Source: Sphingomonadales bacterium (GTDB lineage: Bacteria; Pseudomonadota; Alphaproteobacteria; Sphingomonadales; Sphingomonadaceae). Taken from it: a DNA stretch of 49,729 nt. Below are positions 8,104 to 18,570 of this stretch, piece by piece. The stretch is taken from NCBI GenBank assembly GCA_027486895.1, contig JAIXOE010000059.1, positions 1-49,729 on the forward strand, read 5' to 3'. Below the pieces are notes generated by a model that worked only from the letters and a program-made list of their open reading frames with translations, was not told where the DNA came from and ran no database searches. Every line of letters starts with the position of its first letter. Position 1 is the stretch's first letter. The translations under genes and the position numbers were made by a program.

Positions 8104-8928
8104 ATGTCGCTGTTGAGCTTTGAACGAAAATATCGTGTCCGTGGCGGGACGCTGATTGGCGGAGACCTGTTCGATTTCTGGATCGGGCCGTTCTATGTCG
8201 GCTTTTTCGGTGTAATTTCGGCGATTTGTGCCCTTCTGGGGACCGCGCTGATTTTATATGCCGCGTCATTGGGGGACACTTGGAACCCATGGCTGATTTC
8301 AATAAATCCGCCTGACGTAAAATATGGGCTGGGCTTTGCTCCGCTCAAGGAAGGTGGCTTCTGGCAAGTCATCACCATCTGCGCCACTGGCGCATTCATT
8401 TCCTGGGCGCTCCGGGAAGTCGAAATTTGCCGAAAACTCGGCATGGGCTATCATGTCCCTATCGCATTTGGCTTTGCCATATTGGCATATATGACGCTGG
8501 TGATTTTCCGTCCGTTCCTGCTTGGTGCATGGGGCTACGGATTTCCGTACGGAATTTTCAGTCACCTCGACTGGGTTTCGAACACCGGCTACCAATATGT
8601 GAACTTCCATTACAACCCGGCGCACATGATTGCCGTGTCGTTCTTCTTCACAACCTGCTTCGCTTTGGCGCTGCACGGCGCGCTCATCCTTTCAGCGGTC
8701 AACCCAATGAAGGGCGAGAAAGTGAAAACGCCGGAATATGAAGACACGTTTTTCCGTGATTTCATCGGCTATTCGGTAGGCACAATCGGTATTCACCGCG
8801 TTGGTCTGTTCCTTGCACTCAATGCCGGCTTTTGGAGCGCGGTGTGCATCATCATTGCGGGGCCGCTTTATGCTGGCGGCTGGCCCGAATGGTGGGAGTG
8901 GTGGCGCAACATACCGATCTGGTCTTAA
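8104..8928 (+). CDS. pufL: Photosynthetic reaction centre L subunit PufL
   Basis: Core subunit of the type-2 (quinone) reaction centre with five membrane helices. From ATG 8104 it is 274 residues and begins [15 protein letters not shown] as in the family; an upstream extension to 8047 is noncoding. Pigment and iron ligands are at the expected places, each one later than in Rhodobacter: H154 (accessory bacteriochlorophyll), H174 (special pair, YNPAH), H191 and H231 (non-haem iron). The ribosome site is AAGGGGA. pufM follows after 15 bp. Confidence 0.97.
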   Translation: MSLLSFERKYRVRGGTLIGGDLFDFWIGPFYVGFFGVISAICALLGTALILYAASLGDTWNPWLISINPPDVKYGLGFAPLKEGGFWQVITICATGAFISWALREVEICRKLGMGYHVPIAFGFAILAYMTLVIFRPFLLGAWGYGFPYGIFSHLDWVSNTGYQYVNFHYNPAHMIAVSFFFTTCFALALHGALILSAVNPMKGEKVKTPEYEDTFFRDFIGYSVGTIGIHRVGLFLALNAGFWSAVCIIIAGPLYAGGWPEWWEWWRNIPIWS

Positions 8929-8943
8929 TGGGAGGGTAAAGAA

Positions 8944-9870
8944 ATGGCACGTTATCAAAACATATTTACCCAAGTGCAGCTGACATATGCCCCGGAAATG
9001 GGAATGCCACTGCCGGCACGGGACGAACGCCGCATTGAGATGACTGGTTTCAGTTACTGGATGGGCAAATTTGGCCAAGCGCAAATTGGTCCCATCTATC
9101 TAGGTTGGCTTGGTCTCGCATCTTTGTTGTTCGCGTTTTTCGCGATTGAAATCATCGGGTTTAGCATGTTGGCGTCAGTCGACTGGAACCCCGTTGAATT
9201 TGTCCGCCAGTTCTTCTGGCTTGGGCTGTACCCGCCCGCACCTGAATATGGCTGGACGCCGTTTGTCCCACTCGACAAGGGCGGCTGGTGGATTTTGGCA
9301 GGGTTTTTCCTGACAGCATCGATCATCTTGTGGTGGTTCCGTGGATATCGCCGCGCACGTGCACTTGGCATGGGTACGCACGTATCCTGGGCATTTGCAT
9401 CGGCTATTTGGCTGTATCTCGTCCTTGGCTTTATCCGTCCATTCTTCATGGACAGCTGGGCCGAAGCGGTTCCGTTTGGCATATTCCCGCACCTTGAATG
9501 GACGAACAACTTCTCGCTGCAATATGGCAACTTGTTCTACAACCCGTTCCACGCGCTCTCGATTGTCTTCCTATATGGTTCAGCATTGCTGTTCGCCATG
9601 CATGGCGCGACAATTCTAGCGGTTGGCCGTTATGGCGGGGAGCGTGAATTGGAACAGATTACCGATCGCGGCACAGCGTCCGAACGTGCTGCCTTGTTCT
9701 GGAGATGGACCATGGGCTTTAACGCCACGATGGAATCCATTCACCGTTGGGCTTGGTGGTTCGCAGTGCTCACAACCTTAACCGGCGGCATTGGAATTTT
9801 GCTGACGGGTACTGTTGTAGACAACTGGTACTTGTGGGCGATCGAACATGGCTACGCGCCCGACTATTGA
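8944..9870 (+). CDS. pufM: Photosynthetic reaction centre M subunit PufM
   Basis: Partner of PufL in the type-2 reaction centre, 308 residues with five membrane helices. Ligands correspond to the classic positions plus one: H183 (accessory bacteriochlorophyll), H203 (special pair, YNPFH), H220, E235 and H267 (non-haem iron). The ribosome site is GGGAGGG. The gene is followed at once by a strong terminator with no pufC, so this reaction centre lacks the bound tetrahaem cytochrome and must be re-reduced by another cytochrome, probably that encoded at 32048-32575. Confidence 0.98.
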   Translation: MARYQNIFTQVQLTYAPEMGMPLPARDERRIEMTGFSYWMGKFGQAQIGPIYLGWLGLASLLFAFFAIEIIGFSMLASVDWNPVEFVRQFFWLGLYPPAPEYGWTPFVPLDKGGWWILAGFFLTASIILWWFRGYRRARALGMGTHVSWAFASAIWLYLVLGFIRPFFMDSWAEAVPFGIFPHLEWTNNFSLQYGNLFYNPFHALSIVFLYGSALLFAMHGATILAVGRYGGERELEQITDRGTASERAALFWRWTMGFNATMESIHRWAWWFAVLTTLTGGIGILLTGTVVDNWYLWAIEHGYAPDY

Positions 9871-9885
9871 TCGCAGCGACATATG

Positions 9886-9917
9886 AAAAAAACCCGGCCA
9901 TTGCGCCGGGTTTTTTT
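9886..9917. terminator. Bidirectional terminator after pufM and orf86
   Basis: A7 leads into CCCGGC (9893-9898) and GCCGGG (9905-9910), followed by T7. The A/T flanks make it work for both pufM (+) and the convergent orf86 operon (-). The orf86 stop codon overlaps the edge of the T-run. Confidence 0.93.
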
Positions 9918-10176
9918 ATGCCTGTTTTTGGAGCATCCGACGCCGGCGCAAATCATAGAGGTGTACCGGAAAGGCCAAGGCCAAAGGCAGGGAAATGAAG
10001 GGCCATGCCATGCCCGTGAGCGCGGCACGCAACCCTAGCATCATCAATACAGCCGGAAGCAACGCGGGGGCGATGTCCGCCCATCTCTGGCCACGCCATT
10101 TCAGCCAAAGGGCTTCGACGAACAATACTGCGAGCACAACATCAACGGCGCGGCCGCTGGCGAAGAATTGCTCCAT
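9916..10176 (-). CDS. Small PGC-linked membrane protein of unknown function (orf86)
   Basis: An 86-residue hydrophobic protein with about three membrane segments (roughly residues 10-25, 33-52 and 54-72) and a basic C-terminus (HLYDLRRRRMLQK), predicted in the inner membrane. Its ATG overlaps the tspO stop (ATGA), so it is the last gene of the bchG-bch2-bchP-tspO operon. I do not recognise a family. Its position and coupling suggest a role with TspO or in late pigment handling, but nothing in the sequence shows a reaction or ligand. Confidence 0.75.
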   Translation of the reverse strand: MEQFFASGRAVDVVLAVLFVEALWLKWRGQRWADIAPALLPAVLMMLGLRAALTGMAWPFISLPLALAFPVHLYDLRRRRMLQKQA

Positions 10177-10658
10177 CAGCCGAAGGGACCATTAAGTTGG
10201 ACGACCTGATAGTTGAGCACACCAGCTATCGTCACCCAGACCAGATAGGGAACAAGCATGATCGCTGACCATTTGGAAAAGCGACCACAGAATATGATCA
10301 GGACCAAGATCGACAACCAAAGGGCGACTAGCTCATAAACGGCAATGTCGGGGCGTTCCATGCGGAAGAACAGAAAGCTCCAGCCCAAATTGAGAAATCC
10401 GTTGAGCGCGAAAAGACCAAGAACGCCTTCGGACTCACGGCGTGTTGGCGCCTTTTCCCAAGCAAGCACTCCGGACACCGCGATCATCGCGAAAATGGCC
10501 GTCCAGATAACACCGAACATGTAATCCGGCGGTGCCCAAGCGGGCTGCTCTAGAGAATAATACCAGTCGTCTAAAACGGTAATTGTGCCCCCGACAATGG
10601 CTGTGACCAATGCCAGTGTCCCGGCAATGATGGTCGGGAAAATGCGCGCTCTGTTCAT
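10176..10658 (-). CDS. tspO: TspO/MBR (tryptophan-rich sensory) family protein
   Basis: Five-helix membrane protein of the TspO/peripheral benzodiazepine receptor family, 160 residues. The WYYSLEQPAWAPPDYMFGVIWTAIF stretch (loop 1 and start of helix 2) and LNGFLNLGWSFLFF are family hallmarks. TspO proteins bind porphyrins and in Rhodobacter influence oxygen-dependent expression of photosynthesis genes by affecting tetrapyrrole export or turnover. Here it lies 7 bp after bchP in the bacteriochlorophyll tail-modification operon, so a link to tetrapyrrole balance is likely. It overlaps orf86 by ATGA. Confidence 0.94.
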   Translation of the reverse strand: MNRARIFPTIIAGTLALVTAIVGGTITVLDDWYYSLEQPAWAPPDYMFGVIWTAIFAMIAVSGVLAWEKAPTRRESEGVLGLFALNGFLNLGWSFLFFRMERPDIAVYELVALWLSILVLIIFCGRFSKWSAIMLVPYLVWVTIAGVLNYQVVQLNGPFG

Positions 10659-10665
10659 GCCAGGC

Positions 10666-11859
10666 TTATCTCTCCACTGGTTTAAGCCCGAACAGGTGGC
10701 CCAGATCCTTAAAGAAGATCCGGAGATGGGCCATGGGATCGCGCCGCACGAGTTGTTTGTTCATGTAGGCTTCCCATGTCAAGCGCTGGACATCAGGGTC
10801 CTCACACATCTTTACAAAACGCTCGCGACGTTTGTCGTTTTTGTACCAGAAATATTGCATCACACCCAAGATCCAGAAAACCCGGCCATGCGCTTTCATG
10901 AATGACTTGCGCGCCAACCGGAGTGCGCTTGGATTGCCCGATTTTAAAAATGCACTGACAGCATCGGCGCTCATCCGGCCAGCGGTCATCGCATAATAAA
11001 TGCCCTCACCCGAAGATGGCGCGACCACGCCGGCTGCGTCACCTGCGACAACAACATTCCTGCCATTGTCCCACCGCTTAAGCGGCTTCAGCGGAATCGG
11101 CGCACCTTCACGGCGCAACGTCTTCCAACCTGCAAGGCCTGTCTGCTCGCGCATCAACCGAGTGGTTTCACGCAAGGGAAATCCCTTGTCCGCGCTGCCG
11201 AGCCCAATGCTAGCGGTTTTGCCATGCGGGAAAATCCAGGCGTAAAAATCAGGCGACAAATGTCCCTGATAATAAACGTCGCAGCGTGTTGGATCGTAAT
11301 CCTCGGTGACTTCGTCCGGAACCTCGACAATTTCATGATAGGCAAAAACGCACGGCACGCGCTCAGCATTTTTTAAGCATTGTGCCGCGACGGACGAACG
11401 CGCGCCATCAGCGCCAATGACTGACCGCGTCGTTACGGTCTGCAACTCTCCGTTGCGGTCCGAACGGTACGATAGGGTCACAATATTGTTGCTGTCGTCC
11501 ACCTCTTCGCATTTGCCCGTTACGCGCGTCGCGCCAGATTCTGCAGCGCGGTTGCGTAGCCATTCATCGAAGGTGTCGCGGTCAACCATACCAACATAGC
11601 CGTCGCCCACGGGCATCACGACTTTCTTGTTCGACGGGGCGATGATCCGCGCGGACTTGGCGTGCGCCACCAACATGGTTTGCGGAATATCGAAATCTTT
11701 CAGCAAGCGCGGCGGGACTGCGCCACCGCATGGCTTTACGCGCCCGGCTTTGTCGAGCAACATTACCTTATAACCGGCGCATGCCAAATCATGGGCAGCG
11801 GTTGCCCCCGATGGGCCGCCGCCAACGACGACGACGTCATAATCTGTTTGGGTTGTCAT
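10666..11859 (-). CDS. bchP: Geranylgeranyl (bacterio)chlorophyll reductase BchP
   Basis: Flavoprotein that reduces three double bonds of the geranylgeranyl tail to give phytylated bacteriochlorophyll a. The 397-residue product starts with a Rossmann FAD motif VVVVGGGPSGATAA (about residues 9-22), followed by DKAGRVKPCGGAVPPRLL (family CGGAVP), and has the second FAD region NVVVAGDAAGVVAPSSGEG near residue 270. The ATG overlaps the bch2 stop. Position right after bchG (tail attachment) and bch2 matches the conserved bchG-orf428-bchP order. Confidence 0.96.
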   Translation of the reverse strand: MTTQTDYDVVVVGGGPSGATAAHDLACAGYKVMLLDKAGRVKPCGGAVPPRLLKDFDIPQTMLVAHAKSARIIAPSNKKVVMPVGDGYVGMVDRDTFDEWLRNRAAESGATRVTGKCEEVDDSNNIVTLSYRSDRNGELQTVTTRSVIGADGARSSVAAQCLKNAERVPCVFAYHEIVEVPDEVTEDYDPTRCDVYYQGHLSPDFYAWIFPHGKTASIGLGSADKGFPLRETTRLMREQTGLAGWKTLRREGAPIPLKPLKRWDNGRNVVVAGDAAGVVAPSSGEGIYYAMTAGRMSADAVSAFLKSGNPSALRLARKSFMKAHGRVFWILGVMQYFWYKNDKRRERFVKMCEDPDVQRLTWEAYMNKQLVRRDPMAHLRIFFKDLGHLFGLKPVER

Positions 11860-13181
11860 AATTGCACCGCCTTTCTTGCAGGTGTTTGCTGCGCGATATT
11901 GGTTGCAGTCGCGATGAGCGCTGCAATCACGAACATGGCGGCTTCAATGGCAAAAACGGTTTGGAAGGCGACGCCATCCTGTCCAATCCGTGCTCGTAAC
12001 TGATCGACGATCACCGCGCCGAGCAGTCCGCCCGTTCCAAATGCAATTGCTTGTGCTGCGCCCCATACACCCATGCGCGCGCCTTCACCGGACGTCCGGC
12101 CGTCGGTTGCGAGTTGAAGCATGGCGCCGACAGCGGCGACAGCAAATACGCCGTTGGCGACACCAAGCGCGAAAACATTCGCTTTCAATGGCCATGCTGG
12201 ACCGACCACCGCTGCAAAGGAAAGCCCCACCAACATGATGGCGGAGCTGAAGCAGCCAAGGATAATCCACAGCCGCGCATTCTGTCCAAATCGCCGCGCC
12301 AATATGCTGCCGCCAGCGCCGGAGATCAGCATGCCAAGCAAGATGCCGCTATGCTGGACACCCGCCAATTTAGTAGATTCCCCGGGGCTCATCTTGAAAA
12401 CAAAGCCCGCAAAGGGCTCAAGGATGAGGTCCTGCATGCTGTAGGCCAACATCGAAATGAAGACGAAATAGGTGAAGCGGCGCGCGGAGCCATCTGTCCA
12501 GATATTGCGAATGACCTCTGCCAAGGGCTGGTCAATCAGCGGTGCATCGGTCGCCACCGGCTGGCTGTTGCGTTCAAGTCCGCGCAGCGCCAGCGCCGCG
12601 GCACAAAATGCCACCAGAACAACAAGGCTTGCGACAATGGCGAGCCGCGACTCTGTAAAGGGATCGAGATAGCTACCCGAGACCCCCGCCGCGACAACAA
12701 TGCCTGCAACCATCATCGTCCAGCTGATCGCTGCGGCCGCTGGTTTGCGTTCGACGGACACGCGTGATGCCAGCAATGCCAGCAAGGCCGTCCCCGACAT
12801 ACCGACGCCAAGGCCGATCATCGAAAAGCCGACGATTGCGAGGACAACGGGGAATATGCCTTTTGAAGCCATCATGATTGTTGCATCTACAGACAGCAAT
12901 GTGCCCAAGGCCAAAATGCCCATACCGCCTAGAATCCAGCTAGTACGATGGGCAGAACGATCGGAATTATGGCCCCAAATCGGGCGTGTAAGCTGTATGC
13001 CATAATGCCACGCAACAAGCCCGGCAGGGACAGCGGCGGCAATGGAATATTCAACAACCATCACACGATTAAGCAATGATGTCGCCAGCATGACGATAGC
13101 GCCAATCGCTGCTTGTACTGTGCCGAGCCGGACGATGGAGAACCAGCCAATGCCTTTCGCGCTCTGAACGGTCGTTGTCAT
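11856..13181 (-). CDS. bch2: PucC-like MFS protein Bch2 (ORF428 type)
   Basis: Twelve-helix membrane protein of the BCH2/PucC branch of the major facilitator superfamily, 441 residues from ATG 13181, which overlaps the bchG stop (ATGA). The frame stays open 25 codons further up but that part lies inside bchG and lacks conservation. Segments LNRVMVVEYSIAAAVPAGLV and GHNSDRSAHRTSWILGGMG match PucC-type proteins that help insert bacteriochlorophyll or assemble light-harvesting complexes; transport of pigment has been suggested but not shown. Paralogue of LhaA at 25285-26709. Confidence 0.92.
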   Translation of the reverse strand: MTTTVQSAKGIGWFSIVRLGTVQAAIGAIVMLATSLLNRVMVVEYSIAAAVPAGLVAWHYGIQLTRPIWGHNSDRSAHRTSWILGGMGILALGTLLSVDATIMMASKGIFPVVLAIVGFSMIGLGVGMSGTALLALLASRVSVERKPAAAAISWTMMVAGIVVAAGVSGSYLDPFTESRLAIVASLVVLVAFCAAALALRGLERNSQPVATDAPLIDQPLAEVIRNIWTDGSARRFTYFVFISMLAYSMQDLILEPFAGFVFKMSPGESTKLAGVQHSGILLGMLISGAGGSILARRFGQNARLWIILGCFSSAIMLVGLSFAAVVGPAWPLKANVFALGVANGVFAVAAVGAMLQLATDGRTSGEGARMGVWGAAQAIAFGTGGLLGAVIVDQLRARIGQDGVAFQTVFAIEAAMFVIAALIATATNIAQQTPARKAVQL

Positions 13182-14092
13182 ATATAGCCCCCAAGTCCCA
13201 GCGCGGCGGCCAGCATGCCAAAAACGTAAAGCGACACACCCGTTGCATTGTACCAAGGTGCATATTTTGCCGGGTCGCGCACAAGCCGGACCATCAGGAA
13301 AATCTGCAAGATTGTGAAAGCCAAAACGATGACCGCCGACAGTGTGAGTCCCTGCGCATAAAGCACAGCTATGACCGCGAGTTGCGCGATGGCCATGACA
13401 AAACAGGCGAAGATCGCCGCTGGCCGGACACCTAGAACGACTGGCAACGACCGAAGGCCAGCGGCCTTGTCGCCAGTAACCGCCTTAAAGTCGTTCAACG
13501 TCATAATGCCATGCGCGCCGAGGCTGTAGAGCAACAGAATGATCAGAATCGTTATATTTGGCAGCGCACCGACCATGACGCTTGCGCCAGTAAACCAAGA
13601 CAGGCCTTCATAGCTAAATGCGCACAATAGTGGCCCAAACCAGCCGCTGCGCTTTGCACGAAATGGCGCTGCGCTGTAGGCCCAGCCTGAAAACAACGCG
13701 ACGCATGTGGCAAGAAAAACCCAACGACCCAAAGCAGCTGCCAGTCCAAGCGATATGAGGGCGCCCGTTAAAGAGATGCCGATTGGCCAGATTCCGGGGA
13801 CGCGGCCGGATGGTATAGGCCGCATTGGTTCATTGATTGCGTCAACATGGCGGTCGCAATAATCGTTGATGACTTGGCTGGTGCCGCATACCAAGGGGCC
13901 AGTCAGCGCAATGCCAGCAACGAGGAACAGCCAGTTTTCGCTGATCGATACGCCTGAAGAAACCACGCCACACATGAACGCCCACATCGGCGGGAACCAC
14001 GTCACAGGCTTTGTGAGCTCGACCACATCGCGAACGCGCGGATGCTTTGATATATTACGCGAAATATTCGCCGAAATTGTCGAGTCTGGCAT
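13178..14092 (-). CDS. bchG: Bacteriochlorophyll synthase BchG
   Basis: UbiA-family membrane prenyltransferase that esterifies bacteriochlorophyllide a with geranylgeranyl (or phytyl) diphosphate. The 304-residue product has the first Asp-rich motif in VINDYCDRHVDAINEP (near residue 80) and the RPIPSGR sequence that follows it in chlorophyll synthases, with 8-9 hydrophobic helices. It is the first gene of a minus-strand operon with bch2, bchP, tspO and orf86. A PpsR site lies 30-47 bp before the start, so it is likely under separate oxygen/redox control from ppsR upstream. Confidence 0.96.
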   Translation of the reverse strand: MPDSTISANISRNISKHPRVRDVVELTKPVTWFPPMWAFMCGVVSSGVSISENWLFLVAGIALTGPLVCGTSQVINDYCDRHVDAINEPMRPIPSGRVPGIWPIGISLTGALISLGLAAALGRWVFLATCVALFSGWAYSAAPFRAKRSGWFGPLLCAFSYEGLSWFTGASVMVGALPNITILIILLLYSLGAHGIMTLNDFKAVTGDKAAGLRSLPVVLGVRPAAIFACFVMAIAQLAVIAVLYAQGLTLSAVIVLAFTILQIFLMVRLVRDPAKYAPWYNATGVSLYVFGMLAAALGLGGYI

Positions 14093-14121
14093 AGCATCAA
14101 GCTATGTCACTTACCGACCAC

Positions 14122-14139
14122 TGTCAAATTAATTGGACA
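14122..14139. promoter_or_regulatory. PpsR/CrtJ operator of the bchG operon
   Basis: TGTCAAATTAATTGGACA is a perfect TGT-N12-ACA near-palindrome between the end of ppsR and the start of bchG. Its reverse complement matches bchC operator 1 at 17 of 18 bases, the strongest internal evidence for a shared repressor. Confidence 0.8.
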
Positions 14140-14163
14140 TATAAATGTCCACAAAAACTGACG

Positions 14164-15582
14164 TTATTCGTCTTTGCCGATTAGATTACCCAACCCGTGC
14201 CGATGCAATTTTGAATATAGGCTCTGACGGCTTAGCCCCAAAATCTCCGCTGCCGATGCACGGTTGTCCGCAGTGTGCACAAGCGCCGCTTCGATACACA
14301 TGCGTTCGATCAAATCGGTACTTTCCCGCACGATCTCTTTCAGCGTTTTACGGCCAACAAGTTCAGTGAGTTGTTCGACCGAACGAGGGAATTCATTGCG
14401 GCTTTGCGGCAAGTCGCGTTCGCGCCGTCCAATGCTGCGCACCGAATAGCCAAACAAAGGCTGCTCGCGCTCAATCATAATTGCGGAGATTTCGACCGGT
14501 TCTTCGCCGCCGTTCAAATCATTGATGATTGATGCGAAATTGCGGACATTCTGGTGGTCTTTAAGCTGTTTTTTCAGCAGCCCGATGTCGACATCCGGCC
14601 GGCCGATGAAACGGCTGAGCGATACACCCAGCAGTTGCTCGACTGATCCAGCTTGGACCAACTCGGCAAAGGCGCGGTTGGCAACAATGATCGATTGTTT
14701 TTCGTCAGCGAGCACAAATGCGTCTGGCATCTTCTCGACAACGTCGAGGACATATTGGTCCGATTGCCGACCGGGAACTTCGTGCAGGCCATCATCAATG
14801 TTCACGAGCCAGAACTGCTTGCCCGATTGCCGGAAAGCAGAGGCGGCAATTTTCACATAGCCCGACCGTCCGGCCAACCGCACATTCAACGGCGCCGTCT
14901 GGCTGTTGACCGTGATCGCCCCGATATAGCCAATGACGTCATCGCGATCATCCGGATGCACGAGGGTAAGCAGATTTTTGCCCTCCAGTGACCCAGCTGC
15001 GGCATTTACAAGCGCATGACAGGCACGGTTTGCCTGCTGGATATCGTGCCGTTCGGCGTCCGCAATCAAGACAGGGTAAGAAATATTATCGAACAAAAGC
15101 CGGTAACGCGTTTCGGTTTGACGCAAATGGAGATAATCGCGCTCCATTGATTGCTGGGTTTTCAGCAATCGTTGCTGCAGCACCGAAACCGACCGTAAAT
15201 CACGGCCAATCGCGATTTTCCATCCACCCTTTTGCGGCGTGATGACCTTGTAATTTACAGGAACATCTTCGCCATCATGAATGTGGTTTACTTGCCGCCA
15301 TGTCGCGCCTGATATGGCGACAGAACCAAGCAGTTGCGCGATTTTCGGCTGACTTTCAATCGTGACCGTATCCAACCACCGCTGGCCAATCCATTGATTG
15401 GCAAAGCCATGGTCACGCACGTTGACCGCGATGTCGCGAATGATGCCACCATCATCGATGGCCAACATGAAATCGCCTGCACAATAGGCAAGGCTGATGA
15501 TATCTTCTTTCGAGAAGCTATCGAAAATGACTTCAGGATCACCAAAGGGAATCCGGTCTCCGCTCGTCGACTCAAGGTTCAT
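14164..15582 (-). CDS. ppsR: Photosynthesis repressor PpsR/CrtJ
   Basis: Redox/light-responsive transcription factor that represses bch, crt and puf/puc genes under oxygen. The 472-residue protein has an N-terminal region and PAS domains (about 20-130, 155-265, 275-385) and a Fis-type helix-turn-helix at the C-terminus (NRASAAEILGLSRQSLYSKLHRHGL, 440-464, written here as adjoining pieces NRASAAEILGL and SRQSLYSKL). Cysteines are at 34, 188 and 429; C429 (RMCIEAAL) matches the conserved Cys before the DNA-binding motif, but no Cys lies near residue 250, where Rhodobacter PpsR has its second redox Cys. It lies 16 bp after ppaA, so the two are likely co-transcribed. Confidence 0.95.
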   Translation of the reverse strand: MNLESTSGDRIPFGDPEVIFDSFSKEDIISLAYCAGDFMLAIDDGGIIRDIAVNVRDHGFANQWIGQRWLDTVTIESQPKIAQLLGSVAISGATWRQVNHIHDGEDVPVNYKVITPQKGGWKIAIGRDLRSVSVLQQRLLKTQQSMERDYLHLRQTETRYRLLFDNISYPVLIADAERHDIQQANRACHALVNAAAGSLEGKNLLTLVHPDDRDDVIGYIGAITVNSQTAPLNVRLAGRSGYVKIAASAFRQSGKQFWLVNIDDGLHEVPGRQSDQYVLDVVEKMPDAFVLADEKQSIIVANRAFAELVQAGSVEQLLGVSLSRFIGRPDVDIGLLKKQLKDHQNVRNFASIINDLNGGEEPVEISAIMIEREQPLFGYSVRSIGRRERDLPQSRNEFPRSVEQLTELVGRKTLKEIVRESTDLIERMCIEAALVHTADNRASAAEILGLSRQSLYSKLHRHGLGNLIGKDE

Positions 15583-15598
15583 CGAATGGACCAGTTCC

Positions 15599-16546
15599 CT
15601 ACGTTAAATTGTCAAAAAATTCGGCTGTCACCGGGACCAGCTGGTCTGCCACCGCGACAGCGGATAAAGCATCCGTTGCCGTAGCATCAGCGCCAGAGCT
15701 CATCACCAGATCGGGCTGTTCGTTAATAACACGACCTCCAAGCAAAACCTTTATCTGGGGATTGCTCGAAACTGCCTTGATCGTCGAAACAAGGCCGTGA
15801 AGCGCGCTCTTAGAACAATCGCAACTTACGGTCAATCCGATGAGGTCGTAGTGCCGCGTGGCAAACTTTCCTGTCAATTCTGACATCGTAGGCTCAATGA
15901 GAACATCCGTGTCCCATCCCGCTCGCTGGAAGCACTCGGCGATCATAAGCGTGCCAAAACTATGTTGCTCCCCCGGCATCGGAGAAAACAAGGCGGAGCG
16001 AAGGCCGTGCCCCGGGCGTGCAACGGGCGGGATGCGCATGGTGAGTTCGCGCAATACTTCCTGAATGCGCCACAAGCCCATGGTGACGCCAACAAAGTCT
16101 TCGCTATCGACTTCCCAATACTCGCCCAATCGGCGGGCGGCGGGTGCCAGTAACTCAACGAATATTGTTTCAACCGAACTGCCCGTCGCTAGACAGTCAT
16201 CGACGAATGCCAATAAAACATGCGCCTCTTCATTGACCGAAAGACGCGAAAAAGCTTCGACATCTTCTTGGCCAATGATGCGGCGACCCGCGCGTGCGCC
16301 GTAAGATGATGCGTGGGCTCGGTCTGCCCAAGGCTCAGCATCGCTTCGGTCAGCAATCAGCCGAGGAATCACCAGATTTTCGAGTAAAAGTGAGAGATCA
16401 AATTGCTCTGCGCGCTCGGCCACGAGCCGAATATTATGGATCGCTGGATCGTCAATGTCGAGGTCCAGCGACTCTTCACTTTTACGGTTTCCGCGCCAAT
16501 CCCCAAATCGGGATTTAAGTTCGGAAAGCCCAAAAACTGTGGCCAT
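15599..16546 (-). CDS. ppaA: PpaA/AerR-type B12-binding antirepressor
   Basis: Cobalamin-binding regulator that modulates PpsR/CrtJ in response to light and oxygen. The 315-residue protein has an N-terminal helical part (about 30-160) and a C-terminal B12-binding domain with PGEQHSFGTLMIAECFQRAGW (about 196-216; the His is the cobalamin-ligand position of AerR), LIGLTVSCDCSK and KVLLGGRVINEQPD. It ends in a short tail. The ATG has a good site AGGGGAG, part of which is caught in a small hairpin. It is the first gene of ppaA-ppsR and divergent from the bchF operon. Confidence 0.93.
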   Translation of the reverse strand: MATVFGLSELKSRFGDWRGNRKSEESLDLDIDDPAIHNIRLVAERAEQFDLSLLLENLVIPRLIADRSDAEPWADRAHASSYGARAGRRIIGQEDVEAFSRLSVNEEAHVLLAFVDDCLATGSSVETIFVELLAPAARRLGEYWEVDSEDFVGVTMGLWRIQEVLRELTMRIPPVARPGHGLRSALFSPMPGEQHSFGTLMIAECFQRAGWDTDVLIEPTMSELTGKFATRHYDLIGLTVSCDCSKSALHGLVSTIKAVSSNPQIKVLLGGRVINEQPDLVMSSGADATATDALSAVAVADQLVPVTAEFFDNLT

Positions 16547-16549
16547 ATT

Positions 16550-16569
16550 CAGACTCCCCTAAAAGTCTG
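16550..16569 (-). promoter_or_regulatory. Hairpin over the ppaA ribosome binding site
   Basis: In the minus-strand message CAGACT pairs with AGTCTG around an 8-base loop that contains most of AGGGGAG, the ribosome site of ppaA. The stem is only 6 bp, so any effect on translation would be modest and is speculative. Confidence 0.35.
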
Positions 16570-16662
16570 GTCGGCGTGGCATAACGTCGGCCTCACGAGC
16601 GATAAAAGCATCTCACGTGTGCGCAGACCTATCGTATCGCAGCAGCTTTAGCAATTATTATG

Positions 16663-16719
16663 TGTCAATTATTTTGGACGTCTAAAAAACTTGACACTTT
16701 TGTCATTCAGGCCTTTATT
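16663..16719 (+). promoter_or_regulatory. Candidate bchF operon promoter with degenerate PpsR site and palindrome
   Basis: TGTCAATTATTTTGGACG (16663-16680) is TGT-N12-ACG, one base short of a PpsR site. TTGACA (16691-16696) with a 17-bp spacer to TTTATT (16714-16719) makes a plausible sigma-70 promoter. TGACA-CTTT-TGTCA (16692-16705) is a perfect inverted repeat over the -35 region. Together they would control the 14-gene bchF-hemA run and possibly divergent ppaA. No function has been shown. Confidence 0.5.
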
Positions 16720-16747
16720 CGAAGCTTGGAGATAGGGAGGAAGTGTT

Positions 16748-18567
<1,820 letters not shown>

Positions 18568-18570
18568 GCG

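Noticed and set aside
9871-9915. pufC (tetrahaem cytochrome) after pufM
   Set aside because: A strong terminator follows pufM directly and the next genes are on the other strand; no multihaem protein is encoded nearby.
13182-13256. Longer N-terminus for Bch2
   Set aside because: It would lie inside bchG and is not hydrophobic or conserved; ATG 13181 overlaps the bchG stop as in other gene pairs here.
16679-16696. A further PpsR site CGT-N12-ACA before bchF
   Set aside because: It overlaps the adjacent degenerate site by two bases and has a mismatched first base and few extended matches; two dimers could not bind both.
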